Assembly: GCA_964545895.1 (NCBI GenBank)
Contig: CAZJHS010000003.1
Location: 19,269-83,268, forward strand
DNA from: UBA6183 sp964545895
Lineage (GTDB): Bacteria; Bacteroidota; Bacteroidia; UKL13-3
DNA length: 64,000 nucleotides
Direction of reading: 5' to 3'
In this document: positions 15,096-23,394 of the stretch, piece by piece
How the letters are laid out: each line of letters opens with the position of its first letter
Numbering within the stretch: position 1 is the first letter of the stretch
Notes under the pieces: generated by a model
What the model was told of the DNA's origin: nothing
Seen by the model: only the letters and a program-made list of their open reading frames with translations
Databases searched by the model: none
Made by a program: the position numbers and the translations under genes

Positions 15096-16304
15096 ATGAT
15101 TCGTACCCGACTAATTTTATTCTTATTCCACATTTTCTCAATTAATTATTTATCTGCCCAAGTTCTAACGGTAGATCAAGACAGTATAATCAGGGAAACA
15201 TTAAAAATCCATTTAGGCAAGTTTGGCCAAGAGGTTACTTTAAACCAAGGAGCTAACAGCTTTTTCTATCTCAATAAAGATACCTTCTTTAACCCGGTAG
15301 GTTTACATTACGTTTTTAAATTACATAACGGAAAAGCAACTCGAATCGACCACTCCTATTATCACGGTGGAAATTTCGAGAGATATTGCTTTACATTTAA
15401 AAACAATGTTCATCTCATTGGCGGCTACGGCCTTTTCACAACCAATAACAATATTGAAACATTTGACTTTGCCACCCAAGAGTGGAACTTTGTAAAAAGC
15501 AGTGGTTCAAAACCTAATTTTATTCGAGGCTTGATTATTAGAGATAAAGACAACCTTTACTCCATATATAACTCCAAATCAGGTAACAATGCCGAACCAG
15601 ACGAATACGATAATACTTTATATAAACTTGATTTAAACACTTTCACTTGGTCGAAAACCAAAAACCTCAATCCTCAAAAACCTGACCTAAAAAACAAATA
15701 CTACCTAAAAAACTTTACAGTTGGAATTCTTGATAATCAAGTAATGATTGTTAGTAACGATGAGCTAAAGTATTTGATATTAGGAAAGGAAGACCTACGT
15801 CTTACTCCTGAAATTATTGATTTAGAATGCTCAGAAAATTATATTTTTTTCCCTTCGAACAATACACAAATTCAAACCAAAAAAGTATTAAAAATTGACA
15901 TTGAACAAATCTGGAACAAACATAGTGTAGATGCTCAAAAACTTATTTTAAACCCCACATTATCTGACTACATTGTTTTTTATTGGATTGAGATTTTAGT
16001 TTCGATTGTAGGCTTAGTTCTTTTTTGTTTAACCATATTAATTTGGATAAAATCAAAGAAAAATGTGAGCGTAAAAACTGTTGCTAAACATGTACTTTAC
16101 GAAAGGTTTTTGAACGTGGGTAAAAACCAACTTGATATTGACGAGCTTGATTCTGTTTTAAATATTCAACACATGGAGACAGAAAGTAGGAAGCTAAAAC
16201 GACACAGATTACTTTCAGAAATAAAGCAAATACACCCTAACCTAATTACAACAGAAAAAGACGAAACTGATAAAAGAAGAAACATTTATAAAATCAACCC
16301 TTAG
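15096..16304 (+). CDS. Kelch-like/single-TM protein with cytoplasmic tail, function unknown
   Basis: A 402-aa protein: signal peptide or first membrane segment (to ~22), an extracytoplasmic region with kelch-like blades (GGYGLFTTNNNIETFDFATQ...W and YKLDLNTFTW), a membrane helix at ~290-315 (YIVFYWIEILVSIVGLVLFC), then a ~80-residue cytoplasmic part. The tail (LDIDELDSVLNIQHMETESR, then LKRHRLLSEIKQ...RRNIYKI) has the look of a winged helix, so this may be a membrane-spanning sensor or regulator. No family was recognised. It starts a short accessory stretch running to 18810. Confidence 0.7.
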   Translation: MIRTRLILFLFHIFSINYLSAQVLTVDQDSIIRETLKIHLGKFGQEVTLNQGANSFFYLNKDTFFNPVGLHYVFKLHNGKATRIDHSYYHGGNFERYCFTFKNNVHLIGGYGLFTTNNNIETFDFATQEWNFVKSSGSKPNFIRGLIIRDKDNLYSIYNSKSGNNAEPDEYDNTLYKLDLNTFTWSKTKNLNPQKPDLKNKYYLKNFTVGILDNQVMIVSNDELKYLILGKEDLRLTPEIIDLECSENYIFFPSNNTQIQTKKVLKIDIEQIWNKHSVDAQKLILNPTLSDYIVFYWIEILVSIVGLVLFCLTILIWIKSKKNVSVKTVAKHVLYERFLNVGKNQLDIDELDSVLNIQHMETESRKLKRHRLLSEIKQIHPNLITTEKDETDKRRNIYKINP

Positions 16305-16401
16305 CTAACTGTTTATCTATCAGAACTGAAACTGGTTTAAACCTATTTGAAACCATTGTTTTTAAATAGTCGTACTTCATTTGCATCAACAAAAAACGCA
16401 T

Positions 16402-16632
16402 ATGAAAAGAGCCGAACGACTTTTTGCGATTTACAAACTTCTAAAAGTAAAATCGCGTACCATTCAGCAATTGTTGTTGCATTTTAAAAACAACGGGGTT
16501 GAAGTAAGTGAGCGACAATTACAACGTGATGTAAATGCATTAGCAGAGCTTGTTAATGATAAGCATGAAACTATGGTTGTTGAAACACAAACCAACAATA
16601 AAAAAATTTACGCTATTTCAGTTCGACACTAA
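16402..16632 (+). CDS. Short HTH protein (N-terminal domain of a WYL-type regulator only)
   Basis: A 76-aa protein consisting of a winged-helix N-terminal domain like those of WYL-family regulators: KRAERLFAIYKLLKVKSRTI, a recognition-type helix around SERQLQRDVNALAELV, then a wing. The usual C-terminal WYL ligand-binding domain is absent. The frame opens at a TTG at 16381, but the ATG at 16402 fits the family start. It may be a truncated regulator or a natural small DNA-binding protein, and it is followed 30 bp later by another small gene on the same strand. Confidence 0.7.
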   Translation: MKRAERLFAIYKLLKVKSRTIQQLLLHFKNNGVEVSERQLQRDVNALAELVNDKHETMVVETQTNNKKIYAISVRH

Positions 16633-16662
16633 TTGTCGGTTTGCCTTTTTATATTTGTTAAA

Positions 16663-17010
16663 ATGGAATTAAACGAATTGATGGTAATAATTGAAAACTA
16701 TCCGATAGCAAAAGTTTTGCATACTACACAGAACGGTAGTGAATACACCTTTCAAGGATTAGCAATCAGTAGAGGTTCGAATGCCATTAAATATTTTATT
16801 CCAACAAGGAACGGAAATGGAAACAACGCCAAACGAGTAATTATAAATGAGCTACTTTTATACATAAACGAATATCTAAATACGGGCCAACATCCAAATA
16901 GCTTTTGGATTAACAATAATCTAATCAATGCAAAAAAAGATGGAGGTTGCAACATTTGTGTCATCAGAAAATTAGCATCAGAGATAATCTACAATCACAT
17001 CAACTTATGA
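16663..17010 (+). CDS. Hypothetical protein
   Basis: A 115-aa soluble protein with no recognised family. It contains paired cysteines near the end (GGCNICVIRKL). I start at the ATG 16663 rather than the earlier TTG at 16633. Its TGA overlaps the ATG of the LamG gene by 4 bp (ATGA), so the two are probably co-translated. Confidence 0.6.
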   Translation: MELNELMVIIENYPIAKVLHTTQNGSEYTFQGLAISRGSNAIKYFIPTRNGNGNNAKRVIINELLLYINEYLNTGQHPNSFWINNNLINAKKDGGCNICVIRKLASEIIYNHINL

Positions 17011-18287
17011 AATCAAAAATTATATTTTTAGTGTTATTACTTTTAAGAAGTAAATTAGTATTCACACAAAACCTTCCAACTTACCTTCCTGCTAATGGTC
17101 TAGTTGGCTGGTGGCCATTATCAGGAAACGCTATTGACAGCAGCGGGAATACAAACAACGGTTCAACTTATAATGTATCTTTTGGAAATGATAGATTTGG
17201 AACACCTAACAAAGCAGCTTATTTTAATGGCTCGAGTAGCTACATTGAGGTACCTAACTCCTCAAGTTTATCTTTGAGTAGTGCCTATTCAATTTCACTT
17301 TGGTTTAAGGCTGCACAATGGTCTTTTCTGTCTCCAATTGATGAACACGCACTTGTTTCAAAAATTGTAGATGGGAATTGGTATGGTGGTTACGAGATTA
17401 GACAAGGCGGTACTGCAGGAGGAGTGCATCATACCGGAAATATAAATGGAAATTTTTATATAGGGGCTATTGGTGCTGATACAGGAATCTGGTATAATGT
17501 AATAACAACATTCAATGGTAATACTGTTAAATTTTACTTGAATGGAATATTAAGAGACTCTATATATTCTCCGGGTAATATTCAGACTAGTACAACTCCT
17601 TTGAGGTTTGGAAGAAGAGGAGGGGCTGGTTATTACAATTGTTGGTACAACGGTTTGATTGATGACGTAGCAATATGGAATAGAGCACTCTCATCACAAG
17701 AGATTCAATCCCTAAACTCAGGTTCTACACTCCCTGTTTCGTTTAACTTATTTAAAGTAAATGAAGTAGGTAATAAACCGAGATTAGACTGGACAACTGC
17801 TTCAGAATACAACAACAGAGGATTTTACGTTGAAAGGTCTCTAGATTCGGAACACTGGAATAATATTGCATTTATACAAGGTAAAGGGAATAGTAACACG
17901 ACTTCTAATTACTCATTTATTGATAATACAATTCAAATTGAGGAAGCTAAAACAATTTATTACAGACTCTTACAAATAGATATAGATGGGAAAAAAGAAT
18001 ACTCAAAAATAGTTAGTTTTATTCCAAATCCTTCACAAACAGTTTCAGTTTCACCAAACCCATTTAAAGACGTAATATCACTAGAAGGTGACTTTGCATC
18101 AAACGAGCTATTGAGTTTTTGCATATCAGAAATGGCTGGTCATGAAAATTTCTGTCACAACATTAATATCTCGCATCCAACAAAAAGAATTGATATTCCG
18201 GGTTTATCAGAATTGCCTCCTGGGGTTTATATACTGAGTATTAAAACCTCATCATCAAGTTTCGTACACAAAATTATAAAACTATGA
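17007..18287 (+). CDS. LamG/concanavalin-like T9SS secreted protein
   Basis: A 426-aa protein with a signal peptide, then a LamG-type jelly roll (~25-235) with the typical opening GLVGWWPLSGNAIDSSGN, the motif SISLWFKAAQ and the strand-end motif LIDDVAIWNRALSSQEI. A linker of FnIII-like character (LDWTTASEYNNRGFYVERS) and a T9SS type A sorting domain ending in FVHKIIKL follow. LamG domains usually bind glycans; it is displayed or released via T9SS. It overlaps the previous gene by 4 bp. The start was chosen at the signal peptide; the longer frame from 16947 would overlap the upstream gene heavily. Confidence 0.85.
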   Translation: MKSKIIFLVLLLLRSKLVFTQNLPTYLPANGLVGWWPLSGNAIDSSGNTNNGSTYNVSFGNDRFGTPNKAAYFNGSSSYIEVPNSSSLSLSSAYSISLWFKAAQWSFLSPIDEHALVSKIVDGNWYGGYEIRQGGTAGGVHHTGNINGNFYIGAIGADTGIWYNVITTFNGNTVKFYLNGILRDSIYSPGNIQTSTTPLRFGRRGGAGYYNCWYNGLIDDVAIWNRALSSQEIQSLNSGSTLPVSFNLFKVNEVGNKPRLDWTTASEYNNRGFYVERSLDSEHWNNIAFIQGKGNSNTTSNYSFIDNTIQIEEAKTIYYRLLQIDIDGKKEYSKIVSFIPNPSQTVSVSPNPFKDVISLEGDFASNELLSFCISEMAGHENFCHNINISHPTKRIDIPGLSELPPGVYILSIKTSSSSFVHKIIKL

Positions 18288-18330
18288 TACTAGTTGATAT
18301 TCTAGACAAATACATAAAACAATAATTACA

Positions 18331-18810
18331 ATGAAACCAAGAACGAACCCAAACAAATTTGTATTCTATTTAACACTGATATTTCTAATATCAAGTTGCA
18401 ACCCAACCATAGACTCAACCTCGGGCTACTCGCCAGATTTTAGTTCAAATGAGGGTATTAAGAACCACATAAGTCACAAAACATGGAGTATCTGGGGTGG
18501 AAGTTTAACGTTCACCAAAAACAACTCTTGCAACTTTACTAGATTAGATAAAAGAAGTGGTCAGCAAGAATGGAATATCAACGGAAAGTACGTTGTTGGA
18601 AGGTCAAGATTTAAAGATTCGGGTGATGAGTTTCTGTATGTAAGTATAGATTGGGATACTAAAGGAATAATCAATGATTTTTACACAATTTATACTGACC
18701 ACCTCGTTGAACAGAGTGGAGAGTGGATAAGATTTGATAATCATGGACCATTATTAGATGCTTGGAGAAGCGAGGGTGGCTTAGTGAATGATCAATACAA
18801 AGCTTATTAA
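18331..18810 (+). CDS. Putative lipoprotein
   Basis: A 159-aa protein with a lipoprotein signal (LIFLISSC, Cys at residue 23) and a Ser/Gly-rich start, then a lipocalin-like alternation of strands (KTWSIWGGSLTFTKNNSC and WNINGKYVV). The binding partner is unknown. It lies 43 bp after the LamG gene and may be part of the same unit. Confidence 0.65.
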   Translation: MKPRTNPNKFVFYLTLIFLISSCNPTIDSTSGYSPDFSSNEGIKNHISHKTWSIWGGSLTFTKNNSCNFTRLDKRSGQQEWNINGKYVVGRSRFKDSGDEFLYVSIDWDTKGIINDFYTIYTDHLVEQSGEWIRFDNHGPLLDAWRSEGGLVNDQYKAY

Positions 18811-18958
18811 AAAGAAAAATCAGAGGCCAATTGACCACTATATTTTAAGTTTACATTCTCTCAATACTTACTCAAGTGAACTTGACATGAAGTGAGCTTA
18901 AAAGACTCTGCATTTGCAAATCTTCGCATTTACTAATTTCCACATCAACAAATCGTCA

Positions 18959-19330
18959 CTACCACTTTTTAAATATCACAAATACGGCTAGTACAATAAG
19001 TGCAAATCCTAAAATATGATTCCACTGCAAGGTTCCTTCTTTAAACACGTAAATATTTACCACTATAAATACCAATATGCTAATGGCCTCTTGCAAGGTT
19101 TTTAGTTCAAACAAATTAAATGGTCCACCATGTTCAATATGCCCAATTCTGTTGGCTGGCACCTGAAACATGTATTCAAATAAGGCAATAAACCAGCTAA
19201 TTAATATAATACCTATCAAACCAGTGGCTTTAAGCCAACTAATTTTCTGAAACTGTAAATGTCCGTACCAGGCAAATGTCATAAACAAGTTGGATGCAAG
19301 AAGTAATCCTATGGTGTATAGCGGCTTCAT
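18959..19330 (-). CDS. DMT-like DUF486 family membrane protein
   Basis: A 123-aa protein with four predicted membrane helices and the sequence NLFMTFAWYGHLQF and ISWFIALFEYMFQVPANRIG typical of the DUF486 family (small multidrug/DMT-like transporters). The frame continues to 19459, but the ATG at 19330 is the family-like start (MKPLYTIG). The substrate is unknown. It is divergent from the gene at 19420, whose promoter region lies between them. Confidence 0.85.
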   Translation of the reverse strand: MKPLYTIGLLLASNLFMTFAWYGHLQFQKISWLKATGLIGIILISWFIALFEYMFQVPANRIGHIEHGGPFNLFELKTLQEAISILVFIVVNIYVFKEGTLQWNHILGFALIVLAVFVIFKKW

Positions 19331-19362
19331 TTTAAACTTTTTAACGGTTATGCGAAGTAAAT

Positions 19363-19393
19363 TTTTTAAAACCCAATCAAAAAATGTAGTTTC
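19363..19393 (+). promoter_or_regulatory. Possible promoter of the gene at 19420
   Basis: TTTT at 19363-19366, a 19-base spacer and TAGTTTCG at 19386-19393 loosely fit the Bacteroidota TTTG-N19-21-TAnnTTTG pattern; one mismatch in each box. Confidence 0.35.
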
Positions 19394-19419
19394 GCACATT
19401 ATAACATTTTTATTAAGAG

Positions 19420-19767
19420 ATGAAGCAACAAATTGATGCGATAAAGAAAACACTTGCAACTGAAGGTTTTGGCGACAAAATTATTGGTCAGTTAAAAGAT
19501 TTACGTGAGTGGTTTAAAGCAAATCGTAATGAGCCGGGTTATGTAAAAATGATTCGCCTTGCCTACGAGAACATAGAAGAAAATAACGATTACACGTTTA
19601 TTTACTTGGAAGAAGAAGACGGAAAAGCCAACTTTGATTATTTAATGGATTTGCTTGGCGATTACGACAACAAATACAACAAAGAAGAGTTACAAGACAT
19701 TAAAAACTTAATGTTAGGCATTGAGCCAACCGAAGAAACCGAAGAGGTAGAAGAAACTCAAGAATAA
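19420..19767 (+). CDS. Conserved hypothetical protein
   Basis: A 115-aa soluble protein, rich in acidic residues at its C-terminus (EETEEVEETQE). The first ~95 residues are mostly helical (EGFGDKIIGQLKDLREWFKA, LAYENIEENNDYTFIYLEEE). The family was not recognised. A bidirectional terminator follows 10 bp downstream. Confidence 0.65.
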   Translation: MKQQIDAIKKTLATEGFGDKIIGQLKDLREWFKANRNEPGYVKMIRLAYENIEENNDYTFIYLEEEDGKANFDYLMDLLGDYDNKYNKEELQDIKNLMLGIEPTEETEEVEETQE

Positions 19768-19776
19768 TTTTTTTTG

Positions 19777-19816
19777 AAAAACCGTCCCGAAATAACTTTG
19801 GGACGGTTTTTTTTAT
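19777..19816. terminator. Bidirectional terminator
   Basis: A 12-bp stem (19777-19788 with 19800-19811) with T runs at both ends, closing both the gene at 19420 (plus) and the anti-sigma gene at 19821 (minus). Confidence 0.92.
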
Positions 19817-19820
19817 GCCC

Positions 19821-20816
19821 TTACTTTAGCTGATTAAGTAACGTTTGTGCCTTTATTTTTAGCACACCCTTTAGCTGCACAATTCTATTTAAATACAGCT
19901 TAGCTGTTGGTATATCTTTTTTACTTAGGTGGCATTGTGCCGCCAACCAAAGCCCTTGCTCGTAACCAGTATTGGCGCTATTTAACAGCTTCGGTTCAAT
20001 AATCATTAAGCAGCTGTCTGCCAAATTACGCGCATACAATTGGTTTGCCACATTTAACCAAGTGGTATCTGTACTTACCTCCAATACCTGATTAGCTGCA
20101 TTGTTTAAATTATTATTGGTTACCGCATTATAAGCCGAAGGATAAGGAGCGCTTGGCTTTTTACTGCTTAGTGCTTTACTTTTAGCTTCCTGCACTTGGC
20201 GTGCAGGTATAGCAACAACTGCCTCTTTTTCGCTTGCATCAGTAACAACTGCTAATTTCTCTTCGCTTTTCGCAACCTCAACTTTGCTTTTATCTGTTTC
20301 TATTTGATGTTCGTCAGAAGCCATAACAGTTACTGGCTGAGGTGGTAAAATGGGTTGGGTTGATGAAGCTGCTGCTGAACGCTTATTAACTTTTTTACTG
20401 GTGGCCAAAGCCAAACTTTTTTGATTAGGCAACTTACTATCTGTAGGTTTAACTGAATCAATAATTGCAACAGGTTGTTGGGCTTTGTTTTCTTGTGCTA
20501 TTTGTGCGTTTGGCACATCTTGTTTATACAATAATGTTAATCCAAGTACAGCCAATAAAGTTGCAGCAACAGCCATATACCAATAATTTAGTTTAACCAC
20601 TTTAGCACCAACAGAAACATCAACAGCTGTATTAATTTTAGCAACATGGGTGGTTAATGTTGCATGGTTTTGCATTAAATCAATACCCAATTTTATGTCG
20701 GCACAAAGCTCACAGCCATCAACATGCTGTTGCAACGCAAGCTTTTGGGCAGCGCTCAACTGTTGGTTAGCGTATCGCTCCCAAACCGTATTAGTTATGC
20801 ATGTTGTTGTATCCAT
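19821..20816 (-). CDS. Zinc-finger-type anti-sigma factor with TPR-like tail
   Basis: A 331-aa single-pass membrane protein. The N-terminal domain has the anti-sigma zinc-finger pattern HVDGCELC (residues ~30-37), a membrane helix at ~80-97 (NYWYMAVAATLLAVLGLTLL), a long Lys/Ala/Ser-rich linker, and a helical C-terminus (~245-331, NQLYARNLADSC, YEQGLWLAAQCHLSKKDIPT) that looks like TPR repeats. It overlaps the sigma gene by 22 bp and should bind the ECF factor until released. Confidence 0.82.
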   Translation of the reverse strand: MDTTTCITNTVWERYANQQLSAAQKLALQQHVDGCELCADIKLGIDLMQNHATLTTHVAKINTAVDVSVGAKVVKLNYWYMAVAATLLAVLGLTLLYKQDVPNAQIAQENKAQQPVAIIDSVKPTDSKLPNQKSLALATSKKVNKRSAAASSTQPILPPQPVTVMASDEHQIETDKSKVEVAKSEEKLAVVTDASEKEAVVAIPARQVQEAKSKALSSKKPSAPYPSAYNAVTNNNLNNAANQVLEVSTDTTWLNVANQLYARNLADSCLMIIEPKLLNSANTGYEQGLWLAAQCHLSKKDIPTAKLYLNRIVQLKGVLKIKAQTLLNQLK

Positions 20817-21415
20817 AAAAATAATATTAAGCCCAAACTAATTCCTTGTTGTGCTAGCACTTGTTTTAAATTGCGTTTGCCATTTTGCAAATAGCTTTTC
20901 ACTTCATTAATACTATACCCTGTTTTTGCACTTATCTCTTCATACGACATTAGTTTTAAATAAAACAACTCAACACATAAACGTTGCTTTTGATTGAGTT
21001 GTAAAATAGCTTGTTCTAATGCCACTAACTTTTCCTCTTTATCGTGTTGTACTTCTGCTTGATGCAAATCGGGGATGTTTTGCATAAAATCATCTTCACT
21101 TTCTTCAGTATTTAACTGCACTATCAGATTTAATGCAGGTTTGCGCAACTCCATAAAACAATAATTGCGGCACACACTATGTAACCAACTTTTAAAGTTT
21201 TTAATGTTGTGTTGTTTTAAATCGGTAAACAGTTTTTCAAAAATGTTCATCACTGCATCGTGCGCTGCATCTTCGTTTTTAAGGTACTTAACACATACAG
21301 CAAAACACATCAGCGAGTGCCGCTTAAACAACTCGCCAACCAATGCTTTATGCCCTTCGGCTTGGTAAGCAATTACCAGTTCTTCATCGGTACGTATGTG
21401 TATGGCATTTAACAT
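20795..21415 (-). CDS. ECF RNA polymerase sigma factor (second)
   Basis: A 206-aa sigma-70-like factor. Region 2 (LMCFAVCVKYLKNEDAAHDA, VMNIFEKLFTDL, then the -10-contacting KSWLHSVCRNYCFMEL) and region 4 (LNQKQRLCVELFYLKLMSYE, EISAKTGYSINEVKSYLQNG) are clear. A hydrophobic tail (SLGLILFLWIQQHA) is unusual for a cytosolic sigma factor. It overlaps the anti-sigma gene and is divergent from the MuiA-like gene at 21499. Confidence 0.9.
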   Translation of the reverse strand: MLNAIHIRTDEELVIAYQAEGHKALVGELFKRHSLMCFAVCVKYLKNEDAAHDAVMNIFEKLFTDLKQHNIKNFKSWLHSVCRNYCFMELRKPALNLIVQLNTEESEDDFMQNIPDLHQAEVQHDKEEKLVALEQAILQLNQKQRLCVELFYLKLMSYEEISAKTGYSINEVKSYLQNGKRNLKQVLAQQGISLGLILFLWIQQHA

Positions 21416-21498
21416 TTATGCAGCAATCTAAAATATTTTTAAAAAGTTTTATGGAATAATGTGTGGCCATGCATCAATACCCCAAAACTTAAACAGAT

Positions 21499-23175
21499 AT
21501 GATACGCAAAAATGTAATTTTAGTAAGCCTGTTTACCCTATTGGTAAGCCTACTACACGCACAAACAGCAAAACCCATTAAAGCCAAACTTGATCGTGCA
21601 ACCGTGTACTTGCAAGGTGCGCATTTATATTACTCCGAATCGGTGCTACTTAAAACTGGTTACAACGAGTTAGTTTTCGAAAACATATCACCCCAAATAA
21701 ACGTAGCCTCGCTACAAGCATACAGCAAAGGTGGTGTGGTAATGGATGTAAAGTATGATTTAAAGTATCGCGAAAAACCAGTAGTTACCCGAACCTACGA
21801 TGCTGAAATTGCCCGTGTACTCGACTCGATTGAAGAGGTGGCATTTATTTTAACAGACCTTACCAACCGCGAGCAAGTAATTGCTACCGAAAAAAGAATG
21901 CTGCTTAATAATCCTATTATAAAAGGTTCAAGCAACAAAGATTCTATTCCTATTTTAAAAGATGGTATGGCCTTTTTGCGCGAAAAGCTAAACAATATTT
22001 ATGATGTAGAATTGAAGTTAACACGACAAAAAAGTAAACATCAAAAAATTAAAAATAGGCTTGATGCGCGCTACAACGAACTTATACAATTACAAGAAAA
22101 CAATGGCGAAATAGACATAGAAAGTACTCAACCTATATCGCAAGTTAAGGTTAACCTATACAGCGAAAACGCAGGCACTGCAACAGTAAACTTTAATTAC
22201 TTTGTTGCACAAGCCAATTGGTATCCTTTGTATGATATTCAAGCATCATCAACCCAAAACAAGTTACAGCTAAAGTATATGGCCAATGTTAGTCAAGGTA
22301 CAGGAATTGATTGGAAAGGAGTTGCGCTTACGCTAAGCACATCAAACCCACAAGAAAATAATACCAAACCCGAGTTAACACCTTGGTATGTTTCGTTTAT
22401 TGCACATGTGCGCAAAGCCCCAGTAAAATATTTACAGCGCAACAGCATGCTTGATGTGGAAACCGTTACCGCTGCGCCACGAATGGCTAGTAAAAGTAAG
22501 GCAGAAGAAAGTCATTCGGCCGATGAGTTGGATATGAATAATTATGTTGCGGTAACCGAAAACTTAATTAGAACCGAGTATGAAATTAAGTTAAACTACA
22601 ACATTCAGTCCGACAACCAACCGCATAAAGTAATTATTAACCAACGCGATGTGCCTATGCAATTGCAATTTGCTGCTGTACCTAAAATTTGTACCGATGC
22701 TTATTTGATGGCCAACATTACAGGCTGGGAAGATTTAAATATTATACCCGGAAACTCTAGGTTATTTTTTGATGATGCCTTTGTTGGTGAAATGTACCTA
22801 AACCCACAAGGAACAACCGATACGGTAAGTATTAATTTAGGGCGTGATAAAGGTATAGCCATTACCCGCAAAAAAATAAAAGATAAAACTAAAACCAAAT
22901 TACTGGATAATGAAAAGGTAGAAACGCGAAGTATGGAAATCGTGGTGCGTAACACTAAAAGCATAGGCACCGAAATTGTGGTAGAGGACCAAATTCCTGT
23001 GGTATCTGGCACTGATGAGATTAAAATTAACTTACTAAATGGCGATGGTGCCGAGCTTGATCCGTTGACAGGGAAACTCATTTGGCGAATTAAATTAGGA
23101 TCAAAAGATACCAAACGACTGGTATTTACTTACGAAATTCGTTATCCAAAGGATAAAGTTGTATACGGCTTGTAA
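21499..23175 (+). CDS. Mucoidy inhibitor MuiA-like (DUF4139) secreted protein
   Basis: A 558-aa protein with a signal peptide (cut after HAQ). The N-terminal part contains AKLDRATVYLQGAHLYYSES, matching the DUF4140 opening (RATVYxxGA), a coiled-coil-rich stretch follows, and the C-terminal part carries the DUF4139 elements (LYDIQASSTQNKLQLKYMAN, then VSQGTGIDWKGVALTLSTSN). The family is named after a mucoidy inhibitor but its biochemical role is unknown. The nearest neighbours are the divergent sigma genes. Confidence 0.88.
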   Translation: MIRKNVILVSLFTLLVSLLHAQTAKPIKAKLDRATVYLQGAHLYYSESVLLKTGYNELVFENISPQINVASLQAYSKGGVVMDVKYDLKYREKPVVTRTYDAEIARVLDSIEEVAFILTDLTNREQVIATEKRMLLNNPIIKGSSNKDSIPILKDGMAFLREKLNNIYDVELKLTRQKSKHQKIKNRLDARYNELIQLQENNGEIDIESTQPISQVKVNLYSENAGTATVNFNYFVAQANWYPLYDIQASSTQNKLQLKYMANVSQGTGIDWKGVALTLSTSNPQENNTKPELTPWYVSFIAHVRKAPVKYLQRNSMLDVETVTAAPRMASKSKAEESHSADELDMNNYVAVTENLIRTEYEIKLNYNIQSDNQPHKVIINQRDVPMQLQFAAVPKICTDAYLMANITGWEDLNIIPGNSRLFFDDAFVGEMYLNPQGTTDTVSINLGRDKGIAITRKKIKDKTKTKLLDNEKVETRSMEIVVRNTKSIGTEIVVEDQIPVVSGTDEIKINLLNGDGAELDPLTGKLIWRIKLGSKDTKRLVFTYEIRYPKDKVVYGL

Positions 23176-23264
23176 TGCAGTACCACAGCCCGAATAACAT
23201 AAATACCGTTTGAACACCTAAAGTGCAGATTAAATAAAAATTAAGTTGTTTTAATCTATTTTTA

Positions 23265-23375
23265 TATATTTGAGTGTGTTAAAGTTACAATACTTTAACA
23301 TGTGTTTACAAACTAGACCCCCTCTAATGCTAGTAATAAAAAGCCCGGTAGATGAAAATCTCCGGGCTTTAATAT
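23265..23375 (+). ncRNA. Possible short transcript between MuiA-like and dxs genes
   Basis: TATATTTG at 23265-23272 fits the Bacteroidota -7 box, though no good -33 TTTG lies at the right distance. It is followed by a 9-bp inverted repeat (23277-23285 with 23292-23300) and the hairpin at 23340-23370. No ORF is present, so a small RNA of about 95 nt is conceivable. Weak evidence. Confidence 0.2.
23338..23375 (-). terminator. Intrinsic terminator downstream of dxs
   Basis: A 12-bp stem with one bulged base (23340-23352 with 23359-23370), followed on the minus strand by TTTATTACT. It sits 20 bp past the dxs stop. Confidence 0.82.
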
Positions 23376-23394
23376 TTTAAACAGTTTAGTTAAA

